NCBI GenBank assembly: GCA_035576005.1
Contig: DATLXH010000136.1
Span: 1-6,405 of the forward strand
DNA length: 6,405 nucleotides
Reading direction: 5' to 3'
DNA from: DATLXH01 sp035576005
GTDB lineage: Bacteria > Acidobacteriota > Thermoanaerobaculia > Gp7-AA8
The notes under the pieces were generated by a model, which ran no database searches, was not told the origin of the DNA, and worked only from the letters and a program-made list of their open reading frames with translations. The position numbers and the translations under genes were made by a program. This document shows positions 6,400-6,405 of this stretch, piece by piece (position 1 is the first letter of the stretch; the number at the start of each line of letters is the position of its first letter).

Positions 6400-6405
6400 C
6401 TAACG

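Noticed and set aside
1..6405. CRISPR array, tRNA or rRNA genes, toxin-antitoxin pair, transposase or defence system
   Set aside because: No regularly spaced direct repeats, cloverleaf-like segments, or proteins with such signatures were seen. The four complete genes belong to well-known families.

Overview
The window reads as a chromosomal segment of a moderately high-GC (roughly 60% by eye) diderm-type bacterium. The evidence is a type IV pilus retraction ATPase, an exported MsrA, an exported or lipoprotein amidohydrolase, and abundant palindromic intergenic repeats. The amidohydrolase subtype (an N-acyl-D-amino-acid deacylase relative with an LGVSE stretch in place of the usual HTH metal motif) and the repeat style recall environmental Acidobacteriota-like genomes. 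That placement is an impression only; no rRNA or marker gene is present.

Layout. Positions 1-295 are a gene-poor left edge: a small hairpin, a possible truncated minus-strand ORF (weak), and a copy of a short dispersed motif ending in a perfect 14-bp palindrome. A plus-strand exported amidohydrolase of the D-aminoacylase family follows (296-2035). It converges with a minus-strand msrA (2463-3083). The 427-bp gap between their 3' ends holds a nested, multi-armed palindrome (2073-2262) and degenerate copies of the dispersed motif. msrA is divergent from a plus-strand 14-TM DHA2-type MFS transporter (3244-4875) across about 160 bp. A 107-bp gap with a 7-bp tandem repeat leads to a plus-strand pilT-like gene (4983-6221). 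Immediately after the pilT stop codon lies a 178-bp imperfect palindrome with 23-bp terminal inverted repeats (6222-6399). Its outer ends are the same motif seen at the left edge of the window.

The four complete genes do not form an evident pathway or operon. They are an amidohydrolase, an oxidative-damage repair enzyme, a drug/metabolite efflux permease and a pilus motor. MFS and pilT share a strand but have a 107-bp gap and unrelated roles. I see no defence locus, CRISPR array, RNA gene or transposase.

The parts most worth a second look are the intergenic repeats: a shared 17-bp end motif in several copies, the large palindrome abutting pilT, and the composite palindrome between convergent genes. 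The metal-ligand-poor D-aminoacylase homologue is next.
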